A stretch of DNA of 64,000 nucleotides, taken from contig MU405240.1 of the NCBI GenBank assembly GCA_022836615.1, positions 62,001 to 126,000 of the forward strand. The letters are read 5' to 3'. Positions 1 through 12,446 of the stretch are shown here, one piece after another. Both the position numbers and the translations under genes were made by a program. Within the stretch, counting starts at the first letter, position 1. Every line of letters starts with the position of its first letter. The stretch comes from Annulohypoxylon bovei var. microspora. Its lineage: Eukaryota; Ascomycota; Sordariomycetes; Xylariales; Hypoxylaceae. Below the pieces are notes generated by a model, which was not told where the DNA came from, did no database searches, and saw only the letters and a list, made by a program, of their open reading frames with translations.

Positions 1-599
1 TTTACATATACATCCCTATTATCAGGGCTATACGGGTAACGGGGTTGACATTAAGCGCTTCTTCACCAAGTCGGTCGGCAAGTTATCGTCGAGAAAGGGC
101 GACAGGCACACAATAGGCAGAGGTAGGTAAGTAGGCAATAGGTAGCTCGCGCAAGAAAAAAGTAGTAATATTTCCCGGTACAATCCAAATCCATTGCCGG
201 ATACCCTAGATATGTATCTTTATTCATCATCTGTGTTTTCGTGAGAACTACCAGTCTAGACGTAAAGTAGCAATCGTACATTGTATAGCCGTCGAACATA
301 AGCAAGGGAAAAAGGGGGGGGGCCACCTCCAAGCTGTCGAAGCTGTCTATATAGGTAGGCGTTGGGATAAGAGGAGGGAAAGGAGAGACTAGAAGAGAAA
401 GAGATGTAGAACCCCTTTCCTGAAGAGGTTATGTAGTATCTGTCGTGAGATGGATGGTCAGATCAGATATCCTATGGCTCGCACACGTAGTCTCGGTAAC
501 GAAAAGGCCTGCTCGTTAGTTATACGGAAGTACCGGCTGCTCCTAACACGGGGTGCTGTGTACCCCGTCCGTGAAAATACGAGAGCGAAGCAAGCTGGC
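1..599. other. Intergenic, 3' side of the SWIM gene
   Basis: No supportable gene. Open frames here are short or are shadows of the neighbouring gene. A poly-G tract (ggggggg) lies near 314-322 and a TAGGTAGG word near 352-359. The stretch probably holds the 3' UTR of the minus-strand SWIM-domain gene, but no clear polyadenylation signal could be chosen. Confidence 0.5.
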
Positions 600-1988
600 T
601 CACTTCATCCTCTTCGCCCTGCGATCCTGCCCCTGGCCCGTCCTCTTCGAGCCCGCGGCCGCCCAGCGGGAGCGCAGGTGGCTCATGAGGGAACCCAGTC
701 GCGTGGTGTACGAGTCCGGCGCGCCGTGATCGGAGATCTTCTCCTGGACCGCCGTCAGATCGTCTATCCAAGGACCCAGGATCTGCGGCGGGATGGAGGA
801 CAGGACGTCCACGGCGAAGTTGCGGTCCTGGTCGCCGATGAGGCGGAAGAAGAGGTTGCGCTTCTCCTTTGGAAGGTCGGCGGGCCCGATGTCCTGGTTG
901 TGGTCGGCGACTTGCTCGAGCGCGTGGACGGCTGTGCGCGCTGCCGCGCGCAGCTCCCAGGTCTCGAGGGGCCGGTCGGTGTTGTGGATCACGGAGTGGA
1001 TTTGGTGCGTTACCATGGCCAGGTGCATTGCGCACCACTCTACATTCTTTGGCCGGGCGACGGTTTGTAGAGATGGGGTTTCTGCGTATTCTCGTAGGCC
1101 GGCTAGCGCCGCGTCCGCTCGGTGCTGGAGGCTTCGGAACCGGTTCTTGTTGAGCTCGTCGGCACGCATCGAAGACAAGAAGTATTGGAAGAAGTCATCG
1201 TTGCAGAGAAGCATGCGGAAGATAGTCTGCTCTAGATCGCCCCTCTTGATGACCTTCTTGCCCCTCCTGGGGTTGTCGAATAGATCTGGGCGGTATTCGT
1301 CGATGGGGACCTCGTTTAAGGAGGCGAGTATCTCCCGTGTTTCCTGGACCCGCCTCGGGTTTGGATATGCTGACTGGTTGATAACATCACAGTGAAGGCT
1401 ATCGGCTAGCATGTCGAGATGGAAATCAGATATCGCATCATATGGGTTCCCGAGCTCCGTCGGGAAGCCGTGCTGCGATAGGATGAAGGGATCCCTCTGA
1501 ACGCCCAGAACCTGGCTAGTGATTTGGTCAAATAGCCAGAGAATATGGCGGCAAGGCGACTCGCCGCGCTCACCGCTCTCGCAGGTACAGCTGGGAATCC
1601 CATATCCGCTTTGTTCCGTCCCGGTCCGGATCGTGTATTCTACCGGCTCGGTTACTAAGAAAAGGCAGCGTTGATCTCCGGCTTGGCAGCCGCGCAACAT
1701 AAACTGCGAAGGGACTTCTATAGCTCTCGTGACATTGTCTCGCGTCTCTTCGTCCAGCAGGTCTAGTGAGTATCTGAGGTTCGACGGGGATGTCATGTAT
1801 CCATCATCGTCGAAGTCGAAGTCCGGCTCGGTCTCAGACTCGGAACTGGAGTCTTCCGCTTGTAGCCTCTGGCTCTGAAGGCGAGTTACGGGAGGCATGC
1901 TTTCGAGTGAAAGCTTCTTGAAACGTTCTGTCGGAGGGGACATCGAGTGATGCAGATGAAACGGCGATGATACTGAAGGATTTACCAT
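600..1988 (-). CDS. SWIM-type zinc finger protein, fungal, uncharacterised
   Basis: A single-exon frame of 462 residues from ATG at 1988; the frame runs to 2003 but only through a TTG. A SWIM-type zinc-binding signature CxC...CxH is seen at about residues 134-148 (C134, C136, C146, H148: SCTCESGERGESPCRH). SWIM fingers in established families take part in DNA or protein contacts, for example in MuDR-type transposases, MEKK1 and Shu2-type recombination factors. The N-terminus is low complexity, with an acidic patch (about 47-62, SSSESETEPDFDFDDD) after a basic stretch. The middle is predicted helical, and the C-terminus is strongly basic (KRTGQGQDRRAKRMK), which could be a nuclear localisation signal. 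No catalytic domain is seen. Fungal proteins of this layout are usually annotated only as SWIM-domain proteins. A shorter start at the next in-frame Met (residue 16, MSPPTE) is possible. The function is unknown; a nuclear role is inference. Confidence 0.82.
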   Translation of the reverse strand: MVNPSVSSPFHLHHSMSPPTERFKKLSLESMPPVTRLQSQRLQAEDSSSESETEPDFDFDDDGYMTSPSNLRYSLDLLDEETRDNVTRAIEVPSQFMLRGCQAGDQRCLFLVTEPVEYTIRTGTEQSGYGIPSCTCESGERGESPCRHILWLFDQITSQVLGVQRDPFILSQHGFPTELGNPYDAISDFHLDMLADSLHCDVINQSAYPNPRRVQETREILASLNEVPIDEYRPDLFDNPRRGKKVIKRGDLEQTIFRMLLCNDDFFQYFLSSMRADELNKNRFRSLQHRADAALAGLREYAETPSLQTVARPKNVEWCAMHLAMVTHQIHSVIHNTDRPLETWELRAAARTAVHALEQVADHNQDIGPADLPKEKRNLFFRLIGDQDRNFAVDVLSSIPPQILGPWIDDLTAVQEKISDHGAPDSYTTRLGSLMSHLRSRWAAAGSKRTGQGQDRRAKRMK

Positions 1989-4676
1989 ATGCCTTGGAAA
2001 CAAGCAGATAGTTATATAGGATAATCATCACGGAAGCAGGCAGACAAGGGGAAGTCCCATAGGTGCTAGTATGATGAAAGAAGCGGCCCAATATCGAGAC
2101 CACTCGGTCCGCGTTGGTTTGGCGACAGTAATACGTTACCTAGTTGGTCTAGTGAGTCGACCGGATTGCAGGAGGGTAAAGGGGCCGTGGGGGAGGAAGC
2201 ACCGACGAGGGCGTCTGTACCGCCCGCTCGCCACGGGCCGGAAATGACAGCAGAACAAAAGGGAAGGGTTTGTCGTAGGAAATCCCATGGCCGAGATGGA
2301 AGCCTGGGTACTTGGGAACTTCTCATGCACCATCTGGATGGCTGAGTCGCGAATGCACGTCGAAAGAGACGCTGTAGATCAAACCAATGCTACGCAACCC
2401 CGAGATGACACGCCTTTGGTGCGTGATTAATGTCTAGATCGAGTAACCACCCAGACCCGAGGGAATGGGTAGGACTGGCGATGCCGAATATAGTCTTACG
2501 GGAAGTTTGGGTGCTGCATAACAGATGCTGCAGGTATCGACAATCTGCAGTCGTTATGATACAGCCTAAGGTAGTTTACCTAGGTAGGGTTTGTAGACGA
2601 ATTGATCTTCTCATCAGCCACACGACTAAGCCGGGATCGTGATTGGTGAACAAGCGGAATTGAGTGTTCGGAGCGGCATTTTGTTTGTTCACCTCCTTTT
2701 CTCTTTTCTGCCTTGGGGAGGGACATAATCCGGATCTGAGGTTCTCGGGTTAGCATATAAAGCACGGCCGGGACCCTCGATGCGACCACCGCTCATTTGA
2801 GAGGTTCGTCGTGGCTACGGGTCACGATATCGGGCCCCAAAGCCTCGAACTAGGTCGCTTCTTGGCGACCGCCTATTCCGTCTTCAGCGAACTTGGCCCA
2901 CTAGGCGGCCAACGAGGCTTCTCACTTTCTCCCTCACCTTATTGTCAATTGCTTCGAGAAGGAAGAATTGAGGGCTCCCGCCACAACCGATCGCATCTCA
3001 ACAGCCCAGCATCACCGGATGAGGTTCGAATGCTGTCGCGGCTCTTGCGCATCGTGTCAAAATCAAGTGATCTAACCCAGTAGGACATACCCGAAATACC
3101 CCCCCGGACGATTGTATTACCTATTTCGGCTTTATGAACCGGGATGCTATTCGATGCCCATGACCGTCGAAATATCTGAAATTCTACCTTAGAATTGGTA
3201 AGCATTAAATCTAGCTTTAGTCGTATAGCCTCAAGAAAGTTTCGTCTCATCATGCTAACGCGCGGGGAGGAACACTGCCGCAGATGGGCAAGAGGTAGGC
3301 ATCAGCGCGGAGTTCTAACGTCTGCTGATGACTTCGGCGGGATGGATATACACTACTCTGCCTCCCCCAAAGTCTTCAAGCTTAGACCCGATTGGGCGCC
3401 GTGGCTCCTTGCCATCACCCACTTCTTCTAAAGAGCCCCTATGCTCACAAAGTAGTGCACTTGTTAGACGATGCTACTTGAGGCCGTGGTTTGCTCCGCC
3501 GCTTTGATATATCCTCTTTTCCCTCGCCAATTTGCCACTTCTTCACCTGGCTCTCGATGGGGATAGCAGCGGTGTGACCATGCTTGCATAGCTGAGATGA
3601 TTGAGCAACTGCTTGCCAATGCACCCATTGGGTGGGAACGAGGTTCTGGAATTATTCCTTGCATCACCTTCTGGTGTTTGTGGTGCCGGTGAATGGTTAG
3701 GGTTATCATACCTGCCTAGATTATAGTTCTGATAATATTCCAGGTTTGTCTCTGAGCATGAGACTTTTGCTACATGTACCAATGTGTGCCCCGTCCCCAC
3801 GTTGGTTCTGATCCTCTTTACGGTGGAACATTCAGTCAGCTTATCCCCCCTATCTAGGAGTTAGCTCCTTAAGTAGTTGAGGTATATGTGAGTAAGAGTC
3901 CTCGTGAAACCTCATTGGTTACCGCCCAGTTGGTAATTGGTACAAAGTCGGTGAAGAATAGCGACAAGGCGATAGGTAACGATGAGCATCTACTCTGGCG
4001 TATAGGACAGCGCGGAGTTCGGCTGTTTCGCCAGTCAGGTGGTCTGCCTAGCAGATAGACTAGGGAGAGATGGCTTGCGATCCATCGACAACATACCTAG
4101 TCACCTAACTGCTAAACATAGACGATGTGATCCAGAGACTATGTGGAATCAATCAGTCATTCCTAGCGAGTCAGCGCGAAGGCCAAGATCGCTATGAGAA
4201 CGAGAGATGCGGTAGAATAGCCTGTAATAACCATACGCAGTAGAGTCAAGGTAAGAAACGGACAGCGTTCCTAGACTGAGCAGGATGTATTTTGATCGCC
4301 CGGGGGTCCCTTAGCTTTCCTTGGACAACTTAGCCAGTCCGATATCTTACAAAGACCACATAACTAAGTGGACCAGGATGGTGAAGTTCAAACTCCACCT
4401 TTTTATCAAGAGCTATTTATTTGGATGGCTTTCATACTCACTTTTGTTAACATCACCTAAGTTCGTTACGTTGTGGCATATGCTTCTCATTTTGATCGAA
4501 CTTGGCAATTCTAGAAATGTTAGTAGAGCACTGTCTATGACGGACGATCTTCATGAGATACTAGAGGTTATTTGAAGACATGACATTCATATTGTCTTAC
4601 TGTTGACTTCCACCGAGGAGCGAGGGCGGGCCAGACTGCTTGTCCCGGAATGTTGACCCAGACTTCTTACACAACA
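1989..4676. other. Intergenic, no recognised gene
   Basis: About 2.7 kb between two minus-strand genes. It contains several open frames of 60-100 codons on both strands (for example an ATG-initiated minus frame at 2945-3253), none with a recognisable domain. The part nearest 2000-2300 should include the promoter of the SWIM gene. The segment 3840-4320 has no open frame of note. I see no RNA gene or transposon ends. Confidence 0.45.
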
Positions 4677-6413
4677 CTAAGAGGTTTCGATTTGGAATGC
4701 CTCTAGAGCCTCTAAGACTTGTTTCAGAGTTGGACGCCCGTAGTAGTTGTCATTCCACTTTCCTTTAAGACGTTGAGAGCCTCGAAGCTCTAGAAACTTC
4801 TCTGCTTCCTCGATCTCAGCAGACCAGAAATGCTTCGCAATTTCCCTAACGTCGTCAGCGCTTTGTTCCATGGTAGCCTTGGCCGTTAAAAGGAGCTGGC
4901 TATGTCGTCTCATGATAACATTGCTAAGTGTGCCTCTTCTGCCCCTAGTGCATTCATCTATTAGACTCCTCATTGCAGGAGGGGTCCTCTTATATTCGGG
5001 AAATTCGATCTCCGGTTCCCATCGATACGATTGCCACACGGCTGCTCTCTGAGGACCACTAACCCCTTCGAAGATGCACCATAAGACCCTGCCTAGCATA
5101 TATACTTCGGCGGCTTCTTGCTCTACCGCGCTAAGCGCAATCCAAGGTAGGTTGAATCCATATTCCGGGTTTGTGTATCTTTCGTCCTCCAATGATTCGA
5201 AGGAAGGCACCAGGTTTTGCAACATCCTTCGATATTTCTCACTTACGGATTCTGGCACACTTTCGTCGGTCGCAATCAAACGAATGTATTCGATCGCATT
5301 GACTTCTGGGGCGGCAAACTCGCACCAGACTCCCCTCTGCTCAAAATCGACCATAATAACGTTAAAGCTCTCTGATAGGACAATATTGTCCAGGCGCAGA
5401 TCGGGATAGTATGTCCCTGAGCGAGTCAAATGTTCAAGAGCCTTGGTCAGCTGGATCGACCACTTCAACTGATCGACACGTCGTAATTGGCCATGGACGC
5501 GCGAGAGGGGTAGAACATCTCGGAGGGTGCCTTTCGAGTGATAGAACGTAGTGAAACCGGCAATAGCCCTCTTGGTACCGAAGTTGCATCTCTTCGTGAC
5601 TATATGCATTGGCCGTATGATGATGTTCTCATGTGGTTCGATTGTGCAGAGCGTCTTCAACTCGTGGTAAAGATATTTTGCCCCGCTGGTCAACGCTTTG
5701 AATATGCAGAGTTGCTCGTCGATTCGGACGAGGCAGACACTATCGTGTAAGACGCTGACAACGTGGAGGTCGAAGAAGTCAATCACTTGGGGAAACGGAA
5801 ACTCCGGTCCCCAAAGATCTGTTAACTTCGACAGTGGCAATAACTTATGCTCTAGATTATGGTTAAGGCCGACTTGGACACGAACCCGCCGCACATCAAG
5901 AGACATATCTTCTAAGACTAGACGTGATCCGAAAGGCACGCTTTTGTAAAAGTCTTCGAAAGCCGTGAAGTCCTTGAATTCGGATGTAGTCCAGGTCTGT
6001 AGGATTCGGACGATATGTTTTGCGATAGCAAGTCTAGGCAATCGAACAGCGTCTTTGGTATGAAACGCCTTATGAAGTTCAAGCTGTTCGCGGATGAGAG
6101 GTGGTTGGAAGTCGGACACAAACACGTCCATGCGCATGGGAGGGATTCGCCGAAGGAAAAGCGGGAGGACATAGTACTGGGTTCCCAAACCAGCACAGCC
6201 ATCTACGCGCCATAAAGGATTCCGAGGCAAATCAAGACTATCTATCCGATTCTTCGGGTTCAAGAGAGAATTTTCCCATGCGGGTTCAATGATAGGATCA
6301 GCCGGGCTGAGTGTTTCTGGGGCTTCTGGGGCTTCTCGAGTCCCCGATAAAGGTCGGTAGAAAGCCGCTGTGGGGTGAACGACTTCCCCTATAGCTCTTG
6401 CGGACAATTCCAT
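4677..6413 (-). CDS. Divergent protein kinase-like protein
   Basis: A single-exon frame of 578 residues with ATG at 6413. The C-terminal half shows the order of a protein kinase fold: candidate ATP-anchoring lysine K239 in CIFKAL, helix-C glutamate E251 in YHELKTL, catalytic loop YPDLRLDNIVL (D338, N343) where most kinases have HRDLKxxN, metal-binding DFE at 356-358 in place of DFG, and the APE motif at 368-370. Downstream, EVYMLGRVLWCIFEG resembles subdomain IX and IDECTRGRRG resembles subdomain XI. The N-terminal 230 residues have no recognised domain. The essential Lys, Glu, both Asp and Asn are present, so it may be active despite the altered HRD and DFG motifs. Similar kinase-like proteins are common in filamentous ascomycetes and mostly uncharacterised. 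Substrate and pathway are unknown. Confidence 0.85.
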   Translation of the reverse strand: MELSARAIGEVVHPTAAFYRPLSGTREAPEAPETLSPADPIIEPAWENSLLNPKNRIDSLDLPRNPLWRVDGCAGLGTQYYVLPLFLRRIPPMRMDVFVSDFQPPLIREQLELHKAFHTKDAVRLPRLAIAKHIVRILQTWTTSEFKDFTAFEDFYKSVPFGSRLVLEDMSLDVRRVRVQVGLNHNLEHKLLPLSKLTDLWGPEFPFPQVIDFFDLHVVSVLHDSVCLVRIDEQLCIFKALTSGAKYLYHELKTLCTIEPHENIIIRPMHIVTKRCNFGTKRAIAGFTTFYHSKGTLRDVLPLSRVHGQLRRVDQLKWSIQLTKALEHLTRSGTYYPDLRLDNIVLSESFNVIMVDFEQRGVWCEFAAPEVNAIEYIRLIATDESVPESVSEKYRRMLQNLVPSFESLEDERYTNPEYGFNLPWIALSAVEQEAAEVYMLGRVLWCIFEGVSGPQRAAVWQSYRWEPEIEFPEYKRTPPAMRSLIDECTRGRRGTLSNVIMRRHSQLLLTAKATMEQSADDVREIAKHFWSAEIEEAEKFLELRGSQRLKGKWNDNYYGRPTLKQVLEALEAFQIETS

Positions 6414-7440
6414 GTTCAGGCCGATATCTCTCTCGATAGCTGATGGATACCCCGATGGCCTTTAGGATGGGCAAATGCTCGATCAAAAAGTAATGGGTTT
6501 CCGTCCGATGCAAATTAGGGCTCAGGAGGCTGAAGAGGGGACGTGGGTTTGGAGGATGCAAAGACCGTGCCCAAAAGCTGCCCAAAAAATGGACCGGCTC
6601 TAGCTGTATACTGGAATTAAGCAAAGGCCGCGTGATGTTCTCTCTCTAGACGAGAAGCCACGTCTGCCATCTCCCGGGATTTTCGTCAGGGTTTCCTCAA
6701 TCGAAGACACAGACGTACCAAAAGCAATATGGCTCGCTACTTGACCTACCTAATGAACTTACATAGGTGACGCCTATCTATATGCTACGTCGAGATCCGA
6801 TGTAGCACGTAGATACCCGACGTTCAATGCTAGATAGAGGTATCAGGGAGAACAGACGCACAGGGGCGGAATCAATCTTTAGATCGACTATGCCTTTAGG
6901 TGTCGAGTGGCAGGCGCCAGCCTTGGGTTTATTTTTGCTGGAGCTTCTCTGCCGCTCGAGAACTAAGCCGCGTATGCTTCTTTAGGGAGAATACCCAATG
7001 AGAACCGAATTTGTTGTCTAGACGGCTGGATTGTTTAGGGATGGTTGAAGGAAGACAGAGTTGCCGTGGTTTTGTGGCCATTAAAACTGAGCTGCCGCTC
7101 CAAGCCGCAACAGGCGTTAGCAACTGTCCTATGCCGAAGCTCTCAATCTTAGCCTGTGTGATTGCACCTGCGCATGGTCCGGCGGGTCCAGAAAAGACAG
7201 CTTGAACGAAAACCGGGTGGGTGGCAAAATCACGATGACCTCGACGCTTGACCATTCAAAACGAACCCCCCGCTGACCGAGTGCCTGACCGGATGCACGC
7301 TGCGCAAGCCATTTCTCCTAAGCTGAGCGGTAGTCGGCCCTAAAACGAAAAAAAAGCAAAAATAGGGGAAAGTAGATTACATATCTGTCGGGTTAATGAT
7401 TGGTCGGGGCTGTCGGTATGGCTCCGCATTGCTTATAGTT

Positions 7441-7495
7441 ACCTACCTACCTGATACATGTAGGCATGTAGGTTTGTAACCTAGGTACCTACCTG
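7441..7495. repeat. TACCTA/TAGGTA palindromic word cluster
   Basis: The stretch is built from ACCTACCTACCTG, TGTAGG and AACCTAGGTACCTACCTG words, so it partly pairs with itself. It is one of the denser occurrences of a short word family found through the intergenic DNA of this window. A second copy, GTAGGTACCTACCTAGGT, lies at 7688-7705. Confidence 0.7.
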
Positions 7496-9817
7496 AGCTA
7501 GCTAACACAGTGTTGATACTGATGAGGCTGGCTTGATCGAATTTATCGGTCGAAGAAATGTGCTGTTGGCAAAGTTCCTCGATATCTCTCTAGCCCGCGT
7601 TAATGAGAACTTAAGAATGAGCATAGTGGAGACGAAATAAGTTTGATTACTAATATCAGTAATGAATCCATATGAATCACTAAACAAGTAGGTACCTACC
7701 TAGGTTTGAAGACACTGTTGAGGTATACTAGTTAAGCATAGAGCGTATGGAGATTCTTCAGCTTTGGGTAGTTGGAATCATGTTATACCCAAATCGTTGC
7801 TACCATAGCTTATACGTATCGTTGTGCAGTGATAGCTTCAAGTTGAATATTATCTGCATTATTGTGATTAGTCAAGATACTGATTTCATAGGGCTGATAT
7901 ATAAAGGCTTGGCATTCCCTATTTACTTCCATCCCCATCGCCAAGAAAGCACGGGGTCACTTTCTAATTCTAAAGACAAAAGATATCAAAGTGACGAATA
8001 GGTTCAGTCTATTTTGTCTTGCTAAGATTCCCGTTGCAAGAGTTACCTTGGATGAATTCACTGCAACACATAGTATCTGAAGAACTGTTTTCTGCTAGAT
8101 ATTAGGATTCTAAAGGATGATCACCTAGGCATTGTGATAGTTGTACTCGAGTCTTGAGAGTAGGTATCAGGCATATGGGAATAATTGAGGGCGAAATAAC
8201 ACAGAGAAAGGCAGGTAGGTAACTAACTTGTTGATACGTTAAGAGATCAGTACTTACCACGTTTCCAAGCATTTAAATGACTCTTATCGATTGGGTATGC
8301 TTCCAACTACTCCATGTAGGTAGTGGTTTGAATAGAAATGAAGAGCGGCAAACTAAGGAGTACCATTTTCATTACAAGTGTCGCCTGTCGCCGATAATCT
8401 TTCAAGTGCATTCTCAGCTTCGACGAGGTTACGTTTTGAGAATTGGTACGGTTCCAATGACCTACTATTTGTAGGATTGCCGCTTGTATGAAGTTGAATT
8501 GGAGTAATTTGTAATAAGTAAGTAGGTAGGTAAGTATATAAATCTGAAAATCTGACAATCACATAATTTTCGTGTAGGTATCTAAAAGTAAGTTTTTTTT
8601 TTTTGGCTTGGTTAGATGAATCGTGACTTCCACGTGGTAAAATTTTTTTTAAATAAAAATAACTTCGAACATCCATGAACCCCCCAAGCGGGAAGTTTGC
8701 AAAATGTGGGGGACCCCAATTTTGGTTGAAAAGAGGGGAGAGGGAACTGGGGAGAAACACTCTGGAGATTTTGTGTAACAACTGAATGACATCATGAAGG
8801 AGGGGTCAAGTCCCTTAGGGTTACCTAAAAGATCAATAAATCGGAACATTGAAATGCTCACATGCCATCCACGTGTAGGATGTAGATACCTACTGGCTGA
8901 TAATGAAGAATGAAGGAACCTCATCTCTTCGGTAAAACTTGTAAATAAGCGTTGCTTCCGCCATCTTGAACTTCCATTTTCTACCAAGACGGATGCACCA
9001 ATCCCGAGACGAAGACGTGCATCTCTAAACTACAATCAGACGAAAACACATACCTCTTAGATGTAGACATGTGCATCTGGACATTTGTCGCAGATCCTGC
9101 GAGGGGCGTCATGCTTAGAGCTCTCTGACCCGTGATAAGCTGTACCATGGAAATTCCAAGGTCGGTAATCGCGTGACCTATCCGCGTCAAGCGTCAACGG
9201 TTTGTGAGACCCCTGTGACTAGGTACCTGGTATCGCTAAACCGAAAATACCCAACATGGTCCATCGGTATATAGCCATGCTATATCTTTAGCCAACTGGC
9301 TAGACGGTGGTCAGACAGAGTTGTGTTCGAGGATGCAGGACTCTCTAGTTCATCGGGCGTCTCGGTCTGGTTATGTTCGATGTCGCACGACTTGGGCATC
9401 AGTGTCAGCTTTCACCGGTCGGCAATCTATCGCCACTTCGCAAATATTGAAACCCAAAAAGAGATGCACTTTTGGGTATATGTATATGCTAGGGGCGGTG
9501 AGCTATACATGGAAAAGTTTGAGTGGACGAAGAGATAGTGCGGAGATCACGATGTTGCCTTGATAATATGATCATAAGCAGCACCTGAGACAGTTATACA
9601 CTATTATAAACCATGGCCATTGTTTCGCTATGATAACTCGTAAGCCGCACATATGGGAGGGAGATATATTACCTCAGCCGGTAAGTTCGTCCACGTGAGG
9701 TAGTATGCGGAATAAAGAACCTTAGGTAGTGGAAGCCCCGAGCCGCCTCTAAATCCGCAAACCTTATAGTATTAAACTTTCCTGGGGTTTGTGGATGCAT
9801 ATGCGCATTCATACGAA

Positions 9818-9867
9818 CTACCTAGGTACATACTAGTAATATAATATACTTAGGTACCTACCTACAT
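9818..9867. repeat. TACCTA/TAGGTA palindromic word pair
   Basis: Two words, CTACCTAGGTAC (9819-9830) and TTAGGTACCTACCTACAT (9850-9867), separated by an A+T-rich spacer. Same word family as at 7441-7495. Confidence 0.65.
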
Positions 9868-12446
9868 AGAATGCAATAATAAGGCATGTGTGTAAATACC
9901 TATCTAGTGGCTGCGAATTTCTATACCCTCCAGGCCTACACGTGCCGAGCGCTAGTAGCCTTACATACAGATACATAGCCCCACCTAAACTGTCAATTCA
10001 TTGAAGCGTCAAGCACGTGTATTTTAACTTTTCCCTCATTACATTCTCAGATCATGGCATCGTGCAATTTGCGTGATCGTAGGGAGGGATAAGCAGTGAA
10101 ATGTAACTCACCAAAGTGCTCACCGCTTTGGAGAATCCTAGTTACACATTACTTACTATCTTATTATGTTCGGGATTCGGCTCGAGGGGTTTTGGCGTCT
10201 GTAAAAGGGTCAATCCGCGTTCCTAATTTGGCAGGTATCACATTATGTCCGCGTAAGTTGATAGGCTTAATAATAAGGGTCCCCCCCCTTTCCTCTCTTT
10301 TATCTCGCACTATCACACGTGAACCCTTAGCAGACCCTTGATGGACCCCTGTGCCCAACGGGAGACTACGGTAGGCGGACGTTGAGGCTCGAATTGATGG
10401 ATGTACGCGATTACTTGCCGATTATTAAGATCCGCCGTAGCGGGTCCGGCGAAATAGAAGCGATGTATGCCGTTGGCTCGTTGGCTGGTTAGCTCGTCGA
10501 GCTTGTGTATCCCCAAAAATGCGATCTGATGCGGACAGATACGTTGGCAGTTAGGTCAGTTGACACGGTTGATATAAACCTCGCCTTTCCTGATTTGCCT
10601 AGGTCCGAAGAACAAACTCCACATTCCGTTCAACGTCGTTCTCTGGGTCGCCGCAATTTACCTATGTACCTACGTATTAGCAGATTTCCATTCTAGACCG
10701 ATCATGCTTGCATTTGCTTTGCCGGCTACTTAATGTACTTACTCACATACGTACGATCAACACTACCTTCGCCTTAATATATTTGAGCCCCTTAGGCTTC
10801 GATTGGGTTCCATCTCATGAGATCTGGAGGGCGGAAAATAGTCCAATCGAGTTCAATCGGTCAATACCCAATTACTAATCGGTCCATTGAACTCACGCGA
10901 ACAGATGTTTTAATTTTCGCCCGAGACTGATGATTATCTTCGGGTTAACGGGTTAATTAATAATCGAACAGGGGCCTTAGAATTAAGGTCAGGGAATAGG
11001 GAAAATGAACCCGAAATGTGAAGAGAGAGAGAGGGAAGAAAAAAAAAAGATACTAGTGTGGCTTTCGGTGGGATGATGACATCTCTTACTTGCATTAAAG
11101 CTTACATTGATCATCCTACTACGTAGTACGAGAAAGTACACCCTTCACCAGATCCCACAGTTGCTTGGTCCTTTCCAAGGTTCTTCTTATCGATTTTATA
11201 CCCCCGAGGTCTCGAATTGCCCACAATTGTCCGTAACTGTCCCAATTCGAACAAGTTCACAGGGCTGTTCCTTACCTATCCTTACACGGGTACCTTGAAA
11301 GTTAAGGTAAATTTTCGGAAACTTCTTTTTCGAGCCGTATTTGAGCAGGTACAGACCAAGCTTGGAAGCCGTCGACCCGTACCGTACCGTTCATAGTAAC
11401 TTTTCTTCTAGATCCCTGCCCCTTGCTTATCCCTTGACATCCCGACATCCCCCCCTTAAGTCCCTTCGTCCTATCAAGTTTATCTACCCATTAACCCCCA
11501 ATTCTAACCAACCCTTGGTCAGCAACGTATTTGTATTGCCTCATTGTAACTAATACGACTAAACCTAAATTTATTTGCCCATTAGCCCATTTGCTAGTCG
11601 AACGGTTGCACAAGGTTCAACTCTCATTACTAGGTAATTCCCCCCTCTTCTTTAAACCGGTGAATGCGCCGATTCAACGGTCGCGTTGAAACTTTCTCAC
11701 CGAGTTGTCTTCTTCATCAGTTGCCGCATTTCTTCTTCCAATCATCCTCTCTTCCGCACGGCATACATCTCATCGGGCGGCAGCATACCGCCGGTTTTTC
11801 CTCTCTTTCTCTTTCCATCCTCGCTTTGGACATCCTCCATATTTCCCCCCTAGTCTCTAGCCTCTATCCACCTGCTGACAGCTAATTCAGCCCCCTTTCA
11901 GTCTCTAATTACCTAGATAGGCTCCTCGACGCAAGCGGCTCGTCCCAGTATAGCCATTGTACCTCACAGCACAGCATAACATAACATGATACAACGCGAC
12001 ACCAAGACATAGTCGCATTAGCTCTCTGATGATCCTGGTAGTCTTATTAGCGGCCATGACGCCCGTGAGACATTGACGTACGCCGCCTTCTACACACCCT
12101 AATCCGTCAGACGCCCGGTGAGGCGCAAGGAAAAAAAAGACGCGCGCAGCTTTTTGATTGCTGTTGCTATTGCTGTTGCTGTTACTACTGCTGGCTCTCG
12201 CTCTGTTGCACACAGAGAGGCGTCTGGACCTCGTACACACACCGGTGACAGGCTTTCGTTTAACACACCTCCGTCTTCATACGATCCCTTATGGAACGTA
12301 CAATGGTAAGGCTTTTCTTACTACATCCCTCTCCTCTAGATAGCCCAAGTAGTGCATACGTTTTCTGGTCTCCAGTCTCCAGTCTCCAGAGTGCAGTCCG
12401 TTGACTTGCATATAGAATAATCATAATATCAGAAAGCGCCGGCCTT

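Noticed and set aside
450..1395. Plus-strand open frames of 94-206 codons
   Set aside because: They lie antisense to the SWIM-domain gene in G+C-rich sequence and have no domain; they are shadows.
8981..9538. Two short frames on opposite strands (8981-9190 minus, 9323-9538 plus) both containing DLGIS and EMH...V strings, suggesting an inverted duplicated gene fragment
   Set aside because: The DNA of the two segments does not align beyond a few short words; similarity is too weak to call a duplication.
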